DNA of 64,000 bases, from the NCBI GenBank assembly GCA_029001845.1, contig JAREWP010000065.1, forward strand, positions 44,136-108,135, written 5' to 3'. This document shows, piece by piece, positions 7,991 to 17,436 of the stretch. The notes under the pieces were generated by a model that searched no databases, had not been told where the DNA came from, and saw only the letters and a program-made list of their open reading frames with translations. The DNA comes from Candidatus Magnetocorallium paracelense (lineage in GTDB: Bacteria > Nitrospirota > Thermodesulfovibrionia > Thermodesulfovibrionales > Magnetobacteriaceae). The first letter of the stretch is position 1. Each line of letters begins with the position of its first letter. A program made the translations under genes and the position numbers.

Positions 7991-9262
7991 TTATTGGCTG
8001 CCGTTATTTACTTTGTCAGCGGCCCTAAAACATCGAATGTCATGTCCCGATGGTTGTTGAAACACTCTCAAACCGAATTCAGGCACAACAGCCAGTATAT
8101 GGTCAAAAATATCGGACTGAATGGCTTCGTAATTGGCCCATACCGCATCCCTGCTGAATACATAAATTTCAATTGGCAAACCCTGTGGTGTAGGCGCCAG
8201 ATGTCGCACAAGAAATGTCATATTTTGATGTACTTGGGGGTGTCTTTTCAGATATTGCACGATGTAGGCGCGAAAAGTGCCAATATTGGTAAGGCGTCTG
8301 CCATTGACACCGGAGTCAGGGGTAAAGGGATATTTTTTGTGGTATTCTTCGATTTCTCTTTCTTTATCTGTGAGGTAGTCTTTTAAAGCGTCGATTTTCG
8401 AAAATTTCGTAAGCATCTCTTCGTCGCAAAAACGAATGGAGTTTATATCTATATAAAGGGCCCTCTTAATTCTTCGACCGCCGGACTCTGACATGGCCCT
8501 CCAATTTTTAAAGGAATCAGAGATTAGGGAGTATGTGGGAATCGTTGTAATGGTTTTATCCCAATTCCTTACTTTAACCGTATTGATGGAAATATCGATA
8601 ACATCTCCGTCAGCCCCGTATTTCGGCATTTCTATCCAATCGCCGATAGATACCATTTTATTGACACTGATAAGAATACCGGCCACAAATCCTAAAATCG
8701 TATCTTTGAAAACCAACAACAAGACAGCAGTCAGTCCTCCCAGTAAGCTCAGCAGCCCCCAGGGCGATCGTTCAAGCAAAGTTGCAATGACAAGAACGCT
8801 TCCAAGAAAAAAAACGACTATTTTACATGCCTGGACATAGCCCCTGACAGGTCTGTTTTGAAAACGTTTCATCCGTTGCAATATCTCGTAAACAGCGTTC
8901 AAAACTGCATTGATCACAAAAAGCAGTACTGACAGCATATAAACAAGTGTAAAACGTGCTGCCAAATTCAGGAGTACATCATGTTCCGGGAAATAGAGGG
9001 GAACTAGAAAGAAAACCACAAAAGCAGGGGCCAGGTGGGAGAGAGAGTCAAAAACATGCTTCTCCAACAGAATATTGTCCCAAGTATTTTTGGTTTTCAA
9101 AATAATGGTTCGAAGGGTATTTAAAAGAATACGCTTGGCGATAAAGTTAGCTAAAATGCAGAAAAGCAGAATTAGGACGATCTTAATAGAAGCGACAAGA
9201 TAGAGAACCGTATTGGGATGAATATCCTGCCCCAGAAGCAGGTCATTCAGAAATGTAAGCAT
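7991..9262 (-). CDS. Mechanosensitive ion channel, MscS family (YbdG-like)
   Basis: This 423-residue inner-membrane protein has about five N-terminal hydrophobic segments (residues 20-190). The pore-lining helix follows (LLSLLGGLTAVLLLVFKDTILGF), then the conserved beta domain with SVNKMVSIGDWIEMPKYGADG and VKVRNWDKTITTIPTYSL. That last motif and the overall length match the YbdG/MscM branch rather than short MscS. These channels open on membrane tension after osmotic downshift. A hairpin at 9266-9350 separates it from the phasin-like gene upstream. Confidence 0.9.
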   Translation of the reverse strand: MLTFLNDLLLGQDIHPNTVLYLVASIKIVLILLFCILANFIAKRILLNTLRTIILKTKNTWDNILLEKHVFDSLSHLAPAFVVFFLVPLYFPEHDVLLNLAARFTLVYMLSVLLFVINAVLNAVYEILQRMKRFQNRPVRGYVQACKIVVFFLGSVLVIATLLERSPWGLLSLLGGLTAVLLLVFKDTILGFVAGILISVNKMVSIGDWIEMPKYGADGDVIDISINTVKVRNWDKTITTIPTYSLISDSFKNWRAMSESGGRRIKRALYIDINSIRFCDEEMLTKFSKIDALKDYLTDKEREIEEYHKKYPFTPDSGVNGRRLTNIGTFRAYIVQYLKRHPQVHQNMTFLVRHLAPTPQGLPIEIYVFSRDAVWANYEAIQSDIFDHILAVVPEFGLRVFQQPSGHDIRCFRAADKVNNGSQ

Positions 9263-9265
9263 ATA

Positions 9266-9350
9266 AAACGGATTACAGTTAACGGATTACAGTTAACGGT
9301 TTACGGTTTAAGTCTTTAATTCTGTAAACTGTCAACTGTAATCCGTTTTT
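9266..9350. repeat. Direct and inverted repeats ending in a T-tract
   Basis: The 14-bp unit ACGGATTACAGTTA occurs twice in tandem (about 9270-9298). A further inverted copy, CAACTGTAATCCG followed by eight T, ends near 9350. The result is a long hairpin with a T-tract on the + strand. It may act as a terminator-like spacer between the MscS gene and the upstream operon, or be a small repeat element. Confidence 0.5.
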
Positions 9351-9477
9351 TTTAACCTCTTTGTTTAAATTTACCGCACAGGTTACAGTTTCGTAATTAT
9401 TTTCACAGTGGCGCCTTGAGGATAATGAGAAAGCCCTATATGAGCTTTCCCTAATCCTATAGTCAGTTAAAATTCTG

Positions 9478-9933
9478 TTATTTCGAGGCTGACTTGGACG
9501 AAGTGCTTTGTACGCTTGTAGGTAAAAAGTTATAAAGGTCCTTTGCAGATTCCAGAATACCGCCTATATATGACTGAGTTACCTCTGTTAAGTTTATTCC
9601 CTTGTCCTGAGCATCCTTTAAATATTTCTCCCATTGCGCGTGATCCCACACGCCTTTTGAATCGGATACGAACTTTGCCGTTAAGCTTGTTAAGTCGCTC
9701 ATTGCACTGTCGATATTCTTTGTCGATATTGAAGAGGTGTAAACCTTTTTCATGGACTCAAGTACCGATCCGAGTGACGATTGCATCTCGTCTCTCATGT
9801 CAAGACCCTGCTTTTGAACATCTGACAAAAAGCTTTCCCAAGCCTTTTGATCCCATCCGCCTTTTTGACTGTCAACGAACTTTCCCGATAAACCGATTAA
9901 ATCATTAAAAATTTTTGTAACGTCCTTTGCCAT
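9478..9933 (-). CDS. Phasin-like helical protein with internal duplication
   Basis: The ATG at 9933 follows a GGGAGG ribosome site, giving 151 residues. The protein is a tandem duplication of an about 57-residue unit: DLIGLSGKFVDSQKGGWDQK...SSLGSVLESMKKVY, then DLTSLTAKFVSDSKGVWDHA...SYIGGILESAKDLY. A Ser/Lys-rich tail ends it. The helical, amphipathic, Trp-containing repeats recall phasins and granule- or membrane-surface proteins, but no signature proves that. It lies 57 bp downstream of the GT4 gene in the same direction and may be cotranscribed. Confidence 0.55.
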   Translation of the reverse strand: MAKDVTKIFNDLIGLSGKFVDSQKGGWDQKAWESFLSDVQKQGLDMRDEMQSSLGSVLESMKKVYTSSISTKNIDSAMSDLTSLTAKFVSDSKGVWDHAQWEKYLKDAQDKGINLTEVTQSYIGGILESAKDLYNFLPTSVQSTSSKSASK

Positions 9934-9990
9934 TGTTAACCTCCCGGTTACATTGTTTAGTCTCAAAATGAGACTGTTGTCATAGAAATA

Positions 9991-11160
9991 TTAGTAATTC
10001 AATACAGCGTTATACACGCCTTCCGTATACTCGGCGACAGTGTTCCAGTTGTATTTTTCTTCTACAGCTTTGCGGCCGTTTGCTCCAAGGGCCCGACAGT
10101 GGTCGTGATCAGCCAGGAGAGAACCTATACCGTGGGCAAGGCCTCCGGGGTCGGCGTTAACGAGAAATCCGTTTACATCATGCCATATGAATTCTTTCGT
10201 TCCTCCGGCGTTTGTCGCCACAACAGGCTTACCGGCGGACCAGGCCTCGAGTGCTACGATGCCGAAAGGTTCGTTTCTGCTGGCCATTGCAACGATATCC
10301 ACGGCTCTTATTACATCTATATACTGCCATCTCGGCATGGCCTCAAGGAATACTATCGAACCGGCCACTCCGGTCTCATGGGCCTTACGTACGACACTCT
10401 CCCTTTCCGGTCCTGTACCGGATATTATAAATTTCGCCTCAGGATAGGAGTTGAGAACCATAGGCACTGCTTCCACCAATAAATCCATACCCTTCTGTAC
10501 TGTCATACGACCTGGCGAGAATATTGTCGGCGACATAGGCCCGATACCGTAACGTCCTTTAACCTCGGCAGGGTCAACCCCTCCGTCAAAGGCATGATAG
10601 GCCACTCCGTTGGGCACTACGTGTATCTTTTCGTCAGGCACCTCGTAAATTCGCTTTACTTCGTCTGCAAGAAAGTGGCTGACCGATATAATCGTACTGG
10701 AGTTATGGCATCCCGCAGCCTCGGCGTCCCGTATCCATCGTGCGAATCCGTCGTAAAAGACATTACCGTCTCTTCCGTACTCAGTGGAGTGCATAGTCAG
10801 GATTCCTTTTGTACTAAAACCGTCCATAATGTATTTCATTGCATTGGCTGTCAGCCAGTCATGGGCGTGAATCAGTTCAAAGTTACCTATTAAAGATGTT
10901 ATCTCATGAAATCGGTGAGCCATGGCCTTACACATATAGTCCATGCTTTCTACAAAATTTTCGCTTATACCATGATCGACTCTGTGGTAATGTACATTGT
11001 CGATAATGTCATAGTGGTTCTGGTTACCCTTACGTCTGGTGATTACATGGATTTCATGCCCTCTCCGTTCAAGGCCTGCAGCGAGTTCGGTTACATGAAC
11101 ACCGATTCCTCCTTCCAGAATTGAATGAAGCGACTCCCAAGTCAGCATTGCTACTCTCAT
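9991..11160 (-). CDS. Glycosyltransferase family 4 (glycogen-synthase-like fold)
   Basis: This 389-residue GT-B enzyme has the N-terminal glycine-rich loop GGIGVHVTELAAGLERRGHE, HAHDWL near residue 95, the hinge VPNGV, IFSPGRMTVQKGMDLL for nucleotide-sugar binding and the retaining-enzyme motif EPFGIVALEAWSAGKPVVAT. It has no transmembrane segment and is probably cytosolic or membrane-peripheral. A strong GGAGG precedes the ATG. The acceptor is unknown; glycogen, trehalose-like or surface glycan synthesis are possible. Confidence 0.88.
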   Translation of the reverse strand: MRVAMLTWESLHSILEGGIGVHVTELAAGLERRGHEIHVITRRKGNQNHYDIIDNVHYHRVDHGISENFVESMDYMCKAMAHRFHEITSLIGNFELIHAHDWLTANAMKYIMDGFSTKGILTMHSTEYGRDGNVFYDGFARWIRDAEAAGCHNSSTIISVSHFLADEVKRIYEVPDEKIHVVPNGVAYHAFDGGVDPAEVKGRYGIGPMSPTIFSPGRMTVQKGMDLLVEAVPMVLNSYPEAKFIISGTGPERESVVRKAHETGVAGSIVFLEAMPRWQYIDVIRAVDIVAMASRNEPFGIVALEAWSAGKPVVATNAGGTKEFIWHDVNGFLVNADPGGLAHGIGSLLADHDHCRALGANGRKAVEEKYNWNTVAEYTEGVYNAVLNY

Positions 11161-11811
11161 TGATAGATTCCTCCGTAAAAAAAATTATGAAAATTATATA
11201 TTCTCAGGAATATACATAGTTATTGCATTAAAAAAAAAATCAATAGGTGCGGTATTTAGAGCAAACGTCAGGATATATCCTGTTTCATACTTATTAAACA
11301 GACGATGAGCCTCTCTTTAAGGGAAAGTAGTTATATGGCAGGAAAAGTGGTTCAATTTGCCGATTCTCGTGTTTACACTCTCTCAATCCTGAAAAGCACC
11401 TCTTTAGTCGTCAGTATTTTACAGGACTTTGTTTTTTTTTTGCAAGCAGCAGTTAAAACTTAATCGAATTTTAACCTTCGCTTAATATCAAAACTCCTGG
11501 TCTTTTTAAAAATAATTCGATACCGTCCTTCTCAAAACAGAACGATACAGCCCCGGCCACTCAGCCATCGGACGTCGTTCTTATACAAGATTATCTATTG
11601 TTGGAAATCTCTGCAATCCATTGAAATACAACTTACACTCTATTGCTATTTGGAATTACTATATTTTATTATAATTACGGAATTACTGCTTACGTCTAAA
11701 TGAAAAATTAGAGACCTGCTATAGAATTATCACAATTTTTTATCAGACAAACTATAGATTTTTCACGGACCACCGACATTTTCTTAAGCTCTGCATAAAT
11801 CCGCTATAGTT
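11161..11811. other. Intergenic region without a supported gene
   Basis: This 650-bp AT-rich spacer separates divergent genes and must hold the promoters of the GT4 gene and of the small membrane protein. A 42-codon frame starting near 11336 (MAGKVVQFADS) has no good ribosome site and ends in a poly-Phe run, so it is not called. I see no RNA gene or repeat here. Confidence 0.4.
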
Positions 11812-12096
11812 ATGGAAAATTATTTTGATGTACTCCCTGAAGATGTTTTATGGTCTTTAATAATTATATTAATAACCTTCAGCATAAATCTGCCTTTAGG
11901 TCTTTTAAGATCAAGGCAAAAAAAATATTCATTTAAGTGGTTTATCTTTATTCATCTGTCCGTTCCAATAATTGCTGCGGCAAGAATATACGCGGAGCTC
12001 TCTGTCAATTCTATACCAATTTTCATTTTCGCCGCTGTAATCGGACAACTCTTCGGAGGAAGACTTTTTAAAGTAGAAAACAAAGCAATTTTGTAA
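11812..12096 (+). CDS. Small integral membrane protein upstream of the cytochrome c maturation genes
   Basis: This 94-residue protein has three hydrophobic stretches: about 14-32 (WSLIIILITFSINLPLGL), 43-60 (FIFIHLSVPIIAAARIYA) and 67-85 (IPIFIFAAVIGQLFGGRLF). It precedes the ccs1-ccsA-hemC genes by about 100 bp on the same strand, so it may belong with haem or cytochrome c biogenesis. No family is recognised and no clear ribosome site is seen. Confidence 0.6.
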   Translation: MENYFDVLPEDVLWSLIIILITFSINLPLGLLRSRQKKYSFKWFIFIHLSVPIIAAARIYAELSVNSIPIFIFAAVIGQLFGGRLFKVENKAIL

Positions 12097-12198
12097 CTTC
12101 ATAAAAGAAGCGAAGGTAAATAACACTCTTCACCCCCTTATTATTGGGAAAAAAGAGGATCTGCGCAATTTAAATGACAACGGAGAATTTAGAGGCAA

Positions 12199-13593
12199 AT
12201 GCTTGATAAAATCTGGAAGATATTTTCATCTGTAAAAACAGCAGTAATACTTTTTTCTTTTATCGCTTTAAGCTCCATTATAGGTACGGTTATAGAGCAA
12301 AACCTCGATCCCGAAAAAAATATTGTTTTATTTAAAAAAATTTTCGGAGAGGAACTGGCGCCCCAGGTATTTAAGATATCATACTCCCTGGGTTTTATGG
12401 ATATGTATCATTCCTGGTGGTTTCTCACTCTTTTGTTCCTCTTCTGTTCTAATCTGGTAATATGCTCCATAGACCGACTTCCGGGGATATACAGGATAGC
12501 ATCGGAACCTGTAAAACCTCTTGATCCCGACTCCTTCGGTAAATTCTCCATACGAAAAGAGATTAAACTGAAAGGCGATTATGACAATATCAAATATTCC
12601 GTCATTTCCCTGATGAAGAAACTCGGTTTCAGACCGGAAACTCTCGATGCGGCATACGGATGTCAGTTGTTTGCACAAAAACAGGCATACAGCAGATATG
12701 GCGTATACATGACTCATCTTAGTGTTATAATAATACTTGTCGGCGCCGTAATCGGAATACTCTTCGGCTTCGACGGTTATCTGAGTCTGCCCGAAGGAAC
12801 GGAATCGAATGTCGCTTATGCGAGAAAGGACAGCTCGGGCCACCCTCTGGGTTTTACTGTAAGATGCGACGATTTCAGTATTCAGTTTTATGGAACATCG
12901 GACAAACCCAGCGAATATATGAGCTGGCTTACAGTTCTGAAGGACGGGAAGGAGGTTTTAAAAAAAGCCATTGAGGTAAACGACCCTTTGAGGTACGAAG
13001 GGTATACCTTTTATCAATCCAGTTACGGTCCCGTGCCTGACAGCGAAGGAATCCTGATCTTCAGGGTAAAGCCAAAAGACGGCGCTGTGGACGATGTCGG
13101 ATTACGAGTCGGAGATGCATTTGAAATAGAGGGCGCCGGTTTAAAAGGACATATAACCGACTTTAGTCCCGCTCTGGCATTTGACAAAGATGGACAACCT
13201 TATACATATACCGAGATGATGAATAATCCCGCAGTTTATATAGAATTCACTGAAGACGGGCAGGAGAAGTATTCGGGGTGGGTGGCGAAGAGATATCCAC
13301 AAACCTGGTTGCTTCCCGAAGGGCATATCGTCGAACTTGTAGACAACTGGGGAAAGCAGTACACCGGATTGCAGGTCAGGAAAGATCCCGGTGTGTGGGT
13401 GGTGTATTTCGGATGTTTCATGATAACCGTCGGCTTATATGCAACATTTTTTATGAGTCATAAGAAGATATGGGCCCTTATAAGGATGGAAAAGGGACAA
13501 ATAACCGTTAATTTTACGGCCAATACAAACAAAAACAAAGTGGCCTTTGAAAGAAATATCTATAAGGCCATTGAGTCCCTGGAAAAGATATAA
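12199..13593 (+). CDS. resB: Cytochrome c biogenesis protein ResB/Ccs1
   Basis: This 464-residue membrane protein starts LDKIWKIFSSVKTAVILFSF, the ResB first helix with the usual SVKTA motif. A second helix follows near residues 70-90 (WWFLTLLFLFCSNLVICSIDR), a third near 168-190 (YMTHLSVIIILVGAVIG, carrying the conserved His) and a last one near 400-420. Between helices 3 and 4 lies the large periplasmic domain (LRYEGYTFYQSSYG is typical). With CcsA it forms the System II haem channel and synthetase that attaches haem to apocytochromes outside the membrane. The stop codon lies at the left target duplication of the small palindromic element at 13600-13646. Confidence 0.9.
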   Translation: MLDKIWKIFSSVKTAVILFSFIALSSIIGTVIEQNLDPEKNIVLFKKIFGEELAPQVFKISYSLGFMDMYHSWWFLTLLFLFCSNLVICSIDRLPGIYRIASEPVKPLDPDSFGKFSIRKEIKLKGDYDNIKYSVISLMKKLGFRPETLDAAYGCQLFAQKQAYSRYGVYMTHLSVIIILVGAVIGILFGFDGYLSLPEGTESNVAYARKDSSGHPLGFTVRCDDFSIQFYGTSDKPSEYMSWLTVLKDGKEVLKKAIEVNDPLRYEGYTFYQSSYGPVPDSEGILIFRVKPKDGAVDDVGLRVGDAFEIEGAGLKGHITDFSPALAFDKDGQPYTYTEMMNNPAVYIEFTEDGQEKYSGWVAKRYPQTWLLPEGHIVELVDNWGKQYTGLQVRKDPGVWVVYFGCFMITVGLYATFFMSHKKIWALIRMEKGQITVNFTANTNKNKVAFERNIYKAIESLEKI

Positions 13594-13656
13594 ACAAACC
13601 AATACTATTAACTTAAGGTGCTTCACCCCTTAAGTTAATAGTATTGATAAACAAAC
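13590..13656. mobile_element. Short family B palindromic element with 10-bp target duplication
   Basis: The element at 13600-13646 (47 bp) is almost all inverted repeat: CAATACTATTAACTTAAGG, a short loop and CCTTAAGTTAATAGTATTG. It is flanked by direct repeats ATAAACAAAC at 13590-13599 and 13647-13656. The ends match the family B elements at 21302-21436 and 24225-24358, so this is a deletion form made of one end twice. It sits between resB and ccsA and will form a strong hairpin in the transcript. Confidence 0.75.
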
Positions 13657-13686
13657 AATAACCATTCAAGAGTATCCGGAGGGAAT

Positions 13687-14760
13687 ATGGGTAATTCCGA
13701 TTTTTTTGGACTGGCCACAATAGGTTACATAATCGCAATGATGGCCTATATAGCGTATCTTATTTTCAGAAATAACTCAATAGGGGTTGCAGCAACAGTA
13801 ATAACGACAGCCGGTTTTATATCTCAGACGATCGCCTTTATACTGAGATGGGTAGAGTCCTATGAGATGGGAATAGGAAGAGCGCCTCTGACAAACCTGT
13901 ACGAATCTCTTGTTTTCTTTGTGTGGTGTCTGATACTGGGTTATTTGATTATAGAATTTAAATACAAAAACAGGTCTTTCGGCGCCTTTATTACTCCCAT
14001 AGCCGGAGTGGCATTGGGTTTTATAGATTTAACAGGGCTGTCAAAGGAGATCGAACCATTAGTACCGGCCCTTCAAAGCAACTGGCTCCTGGCTCATGTC
14101 ACAATGAGCTTTATTGCTTATTCGGCATTCGGCCTTTCATTTGCATCGGCAATGATGTATCTCGTACTAAAGACTGACAAGAGAAATGAATCGGCCTATA
14201 TATTCTGGACAATAGCAGGCGGAGTCTTTGCTATTATACTGATTGCAATGGGGCTGGACTTTATTAAATTCAAAATCCTTGCCCACAGTACAGAAGAACT
14301 TATTAGAAACCATCTCTTTAAAGCAACGCTGAGAAGTTCCTCAGGCGCAGTAACGGCTGTGAGCTGGATAGCTTCTCTGTTTTTAATTTTTGTAACATGG
14401 AGATATGGGCATGTGCTGAAAAAAATAATCGAATCTTTCGATTTGACTACCGATCTTCTCGACGAGCTGACATATAAGACAATTGCAATGGGATTTCCCA
14501 TATTTACATTGGGAGGCCTGATTTTCGGCGCCATATGGGCGGATCAGGCATGGGGTGTATACTGGAGCTGGGATCCCAAAGAAACATGGTCTTTAATAAC
14601 GTGGTTTTTTTACGCCTTTTATTTGCATGCCCGCTTAATGAGAGGTTGGAAAGGTATAAAAGTCGCCATTGTAGCCGTGATCGGTTTCATCGCCGTAATA
14701 TTTACATACCTTGGTGTCAATCTTTTTCTCTCCGGATTGCACAGTTACGGAAGTCTCTAA
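13687..14760 (+). CDS. ccsA: Cytochrome c biogenesis protein CcsA/ResC (CcsB)
   Basis: This 357-residue protein has eight or so transmembrane helices. The haem-handling WWD-type motif is near residues 285-300 (AWGVYWSWDPKETWSLITWF), and conserved His residues include AHVTMS near 139. Together with ResB it exports and presents haem for covalent attachment. A GGAGGG ribosome site precedes the ATG. The stop TAA abuts the hemC ATG, so hemC is translationally coupled. Confidence 0.93.
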   Translation: MGNSDFFGLATIGYIIAMMAYIAYLIFRNNSIGVAATVITTAGFISQTIAFILRWVESYEMGIGRAPLTNLYESLVFFVWCLILGYLIIEFKYKNRSFGAFITPIAGVALGFIDLTGLSKEIEPLVPALQSNWLLAHVTMSFIAYSAFGLSFASAMMYLVLKTDKRNESAYIFWTIAGGVFAIILIAMGLDFIKFKILAHSTEELIRNHLFKATLRSSSGAVTAVSWIASLFLIFVTWRYGHVLKKIIESFDLTTDLLDELTYKTIAMGFPIFTLGGLIFGAIWADQAWGVYWSWDPKETWSLITWFFYAFYLHARLMRGWKGIKVAIVAVIGFIAVIFTYLGVNLFLSGLHSYGSL

Positions 14761-15702
14761 ATGAAAAAAAAGAACAAAATAGTCATCGCCACCAGAGGAA
14801 GTATGCTTGCTCTGTGGCAGGCTGAATGGATTCAGTCCAGGATAGAAAGCATTGTTCCCCATGTAAAGACGGAACTCATGAAAATCAAAACAACGGGTGA
14901 TAAAATTCTGGACGTACCCCTAGCTCAGGTCGGAGGCAAGGGTTTATTTGTAAAGGAGATAGAGGAGGCAATACTCAGGGGAGAGGCCGATTTGGCAGTG
15001 CACAGTATGAAAGACGTACCCACTGAATTGCCTGAAGGCCTTCATCTCTCTGCCATTTGCGAACGCGAAGATCCCCGCGACGCCTTTATTACACCTGTCA
15101 GTGATAATACTGGAAGCCTGACAGTGCTTTCAAAGGGAGCACGTGTCGGTACGAGCAGTCTCAGAAGGATTTGCCAGATATTGAACAAGCGACCCGATCT
15201 GAATATCATGCAACTGCGCGGCAATGTGGATACAAGATTAAGGAAACTGGATGAAGGAGAGTTTGACGCAATTATACTGGCCGTAGCCGGTGTAAAACGG
15301 CTTGGCCGGGAAGAACGCATCACCGAGAAGATTTCAACAGAAATAAGCCTGCCTGCTATCGGACAGGGTGCTGTTGGAGTAGAATGCAGAAGCGACGATG
15401 AATTTATTAACGAAATTACAGGTAAGTTAAATCATGAAGAAACACGGATTTCTGTCTCTGCGGAACGTGCTTTTCTAAAAAAACTCGAAGGCGGTTGTCA
15501 GGTGCCTTTAGCGGCATATGCCTATATCGAGAAAACCGATCTGATTATCGACGCTTTGGTGGGCAGCATAGATGGCGGGACATTAATAAGAGATTCCATG
15601 AAAGGTTCACCTCATCAGGCGGAGTCAATGGGCATAGCAATAGCCGAAAAACTTCTTTCCCGCGGCGCCGGGGAAATCCTCTCCGAAGTGTATGCAAAGT
15701 AA
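14761..15702 (+). CDS. hemC: Hydroxymethylbilane synthase (porphobilinogen deaminase)
   Basis: This 313-residue enzyme polymerises four porphobilinogens to hydroxymethylbilane in haem, sirohaem and corrinoid synthesis. It shows IATRGSMLALWQA at the N-terminus, KTTGDKILD, VHSMKDVPTELP, RGNVDTRLRKLD, LPAIGQGAVGVE, and the dipyrromethane-cofactor Cys at about residue 246 in LEGGCQVPLAAYA. The ATG directly follows the ccsA stop. The pairing of haem supply with cytochrome c assembly is common in sulfate reducers. A hemA gene, often located between ccsA and hemC, is absent here. Confidence 0.95.
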   Translation: MKKKNKIVIATRGSMLALWQAEWIQSRIESIVPHVKTELMKIKTTGDKILDVPLAQVGGKGLFVKEIEEAILRGEADLAVHSMKDVPTELPEGLHLSAICEREDPRDAFITPVSDNTGSLTVLSKGARVGTSSLRRICQILNKRPDLNIMQLRGNVDTRLRKLDEGEFDAIILAVAGVKRLGREERITEKISTEISLPAIGQGAVGVECRSDDEFINEITGKLNHEETRISVSAERAFLKKLEGGCQVPLAAYAYIEKTDLIIDALVGSIDGGTLIRDSMKGSPHQAESMGIAIAEKLLSRGAGEILSEVYAK

Positions 15703-15858
15703 GGATCGAATAAAAAATAACTTGGTGTTTTTGACTCTCGGATTCAGGTTATATTTCGTTTGGCTGATCGTTTTTTATTCCTTAGAGAATTTCAATAGAA
15801 ATGCTTTCATAAGACATCTGTAAGTAATATGCCATAAATACAACAGATTCAGCTCTCT

Positions 15859-17376
15859 CTAAAAATCCTTTTCCTCATCATATTCTACTACATATGTCTT
15901 TATCGAAACGCCGTCAATCTCTTCTTCTCCCTCTTGCACCCTCTCCACTTCAACAGGAACAAAAACAAGGTATATTCCTGACTGTATACCCATACTTCCG
16001 CAATAATAAACAAGTTGTTTTTTTCCCTTTTTGTATTGAAAACTGTTTCTATATATCTTCACCTCAATGACATACTCATATCCCATGTAGTTTACTATAA
16101 GATCGCTCCTCCCAAGACCTGCATGAGCCTCAAGATAGCTTTTTCCACCTATAGTATTTAAGAAATATTGAATATAGGCCTCAAAAGCATAGACCAATGC
16201 AGCCTCTTTAATCTGCTTGTATCTCCCTGTTTTTTCATCTCTCTCTCTAAAATAACGAAAACTTCTCCTCTTTACATAATCTCTGAAATTATTGATAAAA
16301 CTATCAAAATCAATGTGTCCCTCTTCCGTAAAAAGGTCATCAAAGTCGATTCTCCTGAAGAATAGCGATCCCTCACCATTTTTATGAGGATAAAAGGCAT
16401 TATAGAGTTTTTTCTTGTACAGAGGAACCCAAAACTCCACATTCCCTTGGTCATTTTCATGTATGACGCCGTTTACATGTAAGAATTTTATCTCTTCCTT
16501 ATCAATTTTAAATACTATATTCTCATCCGAGAAAAGCATCCTCTCAATAAAATCTCTGTACTTTTTCGCCTTATTGATTATATTTGATACATTTTTATCT
16601 ATAGCCTTGTTAATATACCAGTTTTCCACTTTTAGATAATCATCATAAGCGATTATCCCCTTCCCTTCACATCTTTCAGCCAGTTTATATCCAAATCCGT
16701 TTACCAGACCCGGCTGACCGGCTGTTATACGAAATATTTTCTCCTTTACTTTTTTCTCAACTTTTTGTCCTTTCTCAGACTCATGTTGGGCAAAGAGTTC
16801 ATACACCTCATCCAGGGTAAAATAGGGGACTTCCAGTGTCTCTGTTATATTAAAGGGTGAAGCATTGTCTTCTATGATGCCCGTGATATTACTTACCCCT
16901 ACCAGTATCACACTTTTTAAACAGTGTGTATCCCTGGAGTGGTAAAGATTCCTGATAGTATGAAGGAAATCACAAAATATCTCTTCCTGTAATCCTTCTA
17001 TCTCGTCTATAATGAGAACACATTTTGTATCCCTTAAGTCATTTATACTGCCAAAGAGTTCAGCAAATGAATGAACTGTTAAATCAATTTCACATCCCTT
17101 CTTTAATTCTTTACAAAGGTATTGAAGAAAGAATTGCTTTGTCGCATCTCGGAAATTTTCAACATTAATGTGAGTGACTCTAAATCCTTCACACTCCAAC
17201 TTTTTTGCAAGAAGTCTGAAGTATGTGCTCTTTCCGCTTTGTCTGGGGGACCAGATAGTGAAATACCTGCTTCTGCTAACCAGTTCCAGCCCTTGTTTAA
17301 CAAGGCCCTGTCTCATTAAGGTATAATGTTCATTCAGTATATTTGGTCCTGAAGTATTAAAATATCGTTGTCTCAT
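15859..17376 (-). CDS. AAA-type ATPase with C-terminal PD-(D/E)XK nuclease-like domain
   Basis: The ATG at 17376 (MRQRYFNTSG, preceded by AGGA) is chosen over an in-frame GTG at 17391; this gives about 505 residues. The N-terminal AAA domain has Walker A SPRQSGKST near residue 45 and Walker B CVLIIDEIEG near 125, followed by sensor-like LKSVILVGVSN. The C-terminal part contains RSDLIVNYMGYEYVIEVKIY...YKKGKKQLVYY, which matches the D...ExK core of PD-(D/E)XK proteins of the AAA-ATPase-like/DUF1703 type. These proteins occur in multiple copies in repeat-rich genomes. Their role is unproven and defence or regulation has been proposed. Confidence 0.75.
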   Translation of the reverse strand: MRQRYFNTSGPNILNEHYTLMRQGLVKQGLELVSRSRYFTIWSPRQSGKSTYFRLLAKKLECEGFRVTHINVENFRDATKQFFLQYLCKELKKGCEIDLTVHSFAELFGSINDLRDTKCVLIIDEIEGLQEEIFCDFLHTIRNLYHSRDTHCLKSVILVGVSNITGIIEDNASPFNITETLEVPYFTLDEVYELFAQHESEKGQKVEKKVKEKIFRITAGQPGLVNGFGYKLAERCEGKGIIAYDDYLKVENWYINKAIDKNVSNIINKAKKYRDFIERMLFSDENIVFKIDKEEIKFLHVNGVIHENDQGNVEFWVPLYKKKLYNAFYPHKNGEGSLFFRRIDFDDLFTEEGHIDFDSFINNFRDYVKRRSFRYFRERDEKTGRYKQIKEAALVYAFEAYIQYFLNTIGGKSYLEAHAGLGRSDLIVNYMGYEYVIEVKIYRNSFQYKKGKKQLVYYCGSMGIQSGIYLVFVPVEVERVQEGEEEIDGVSIKTYVVEYDEEKDF

Positions 17377-17436
17377 TATTCCTAAATTCACAATCCAAAA
17401 TTTGAAATCCTCAGGTCGTGACCGGCCCGATTTTTT

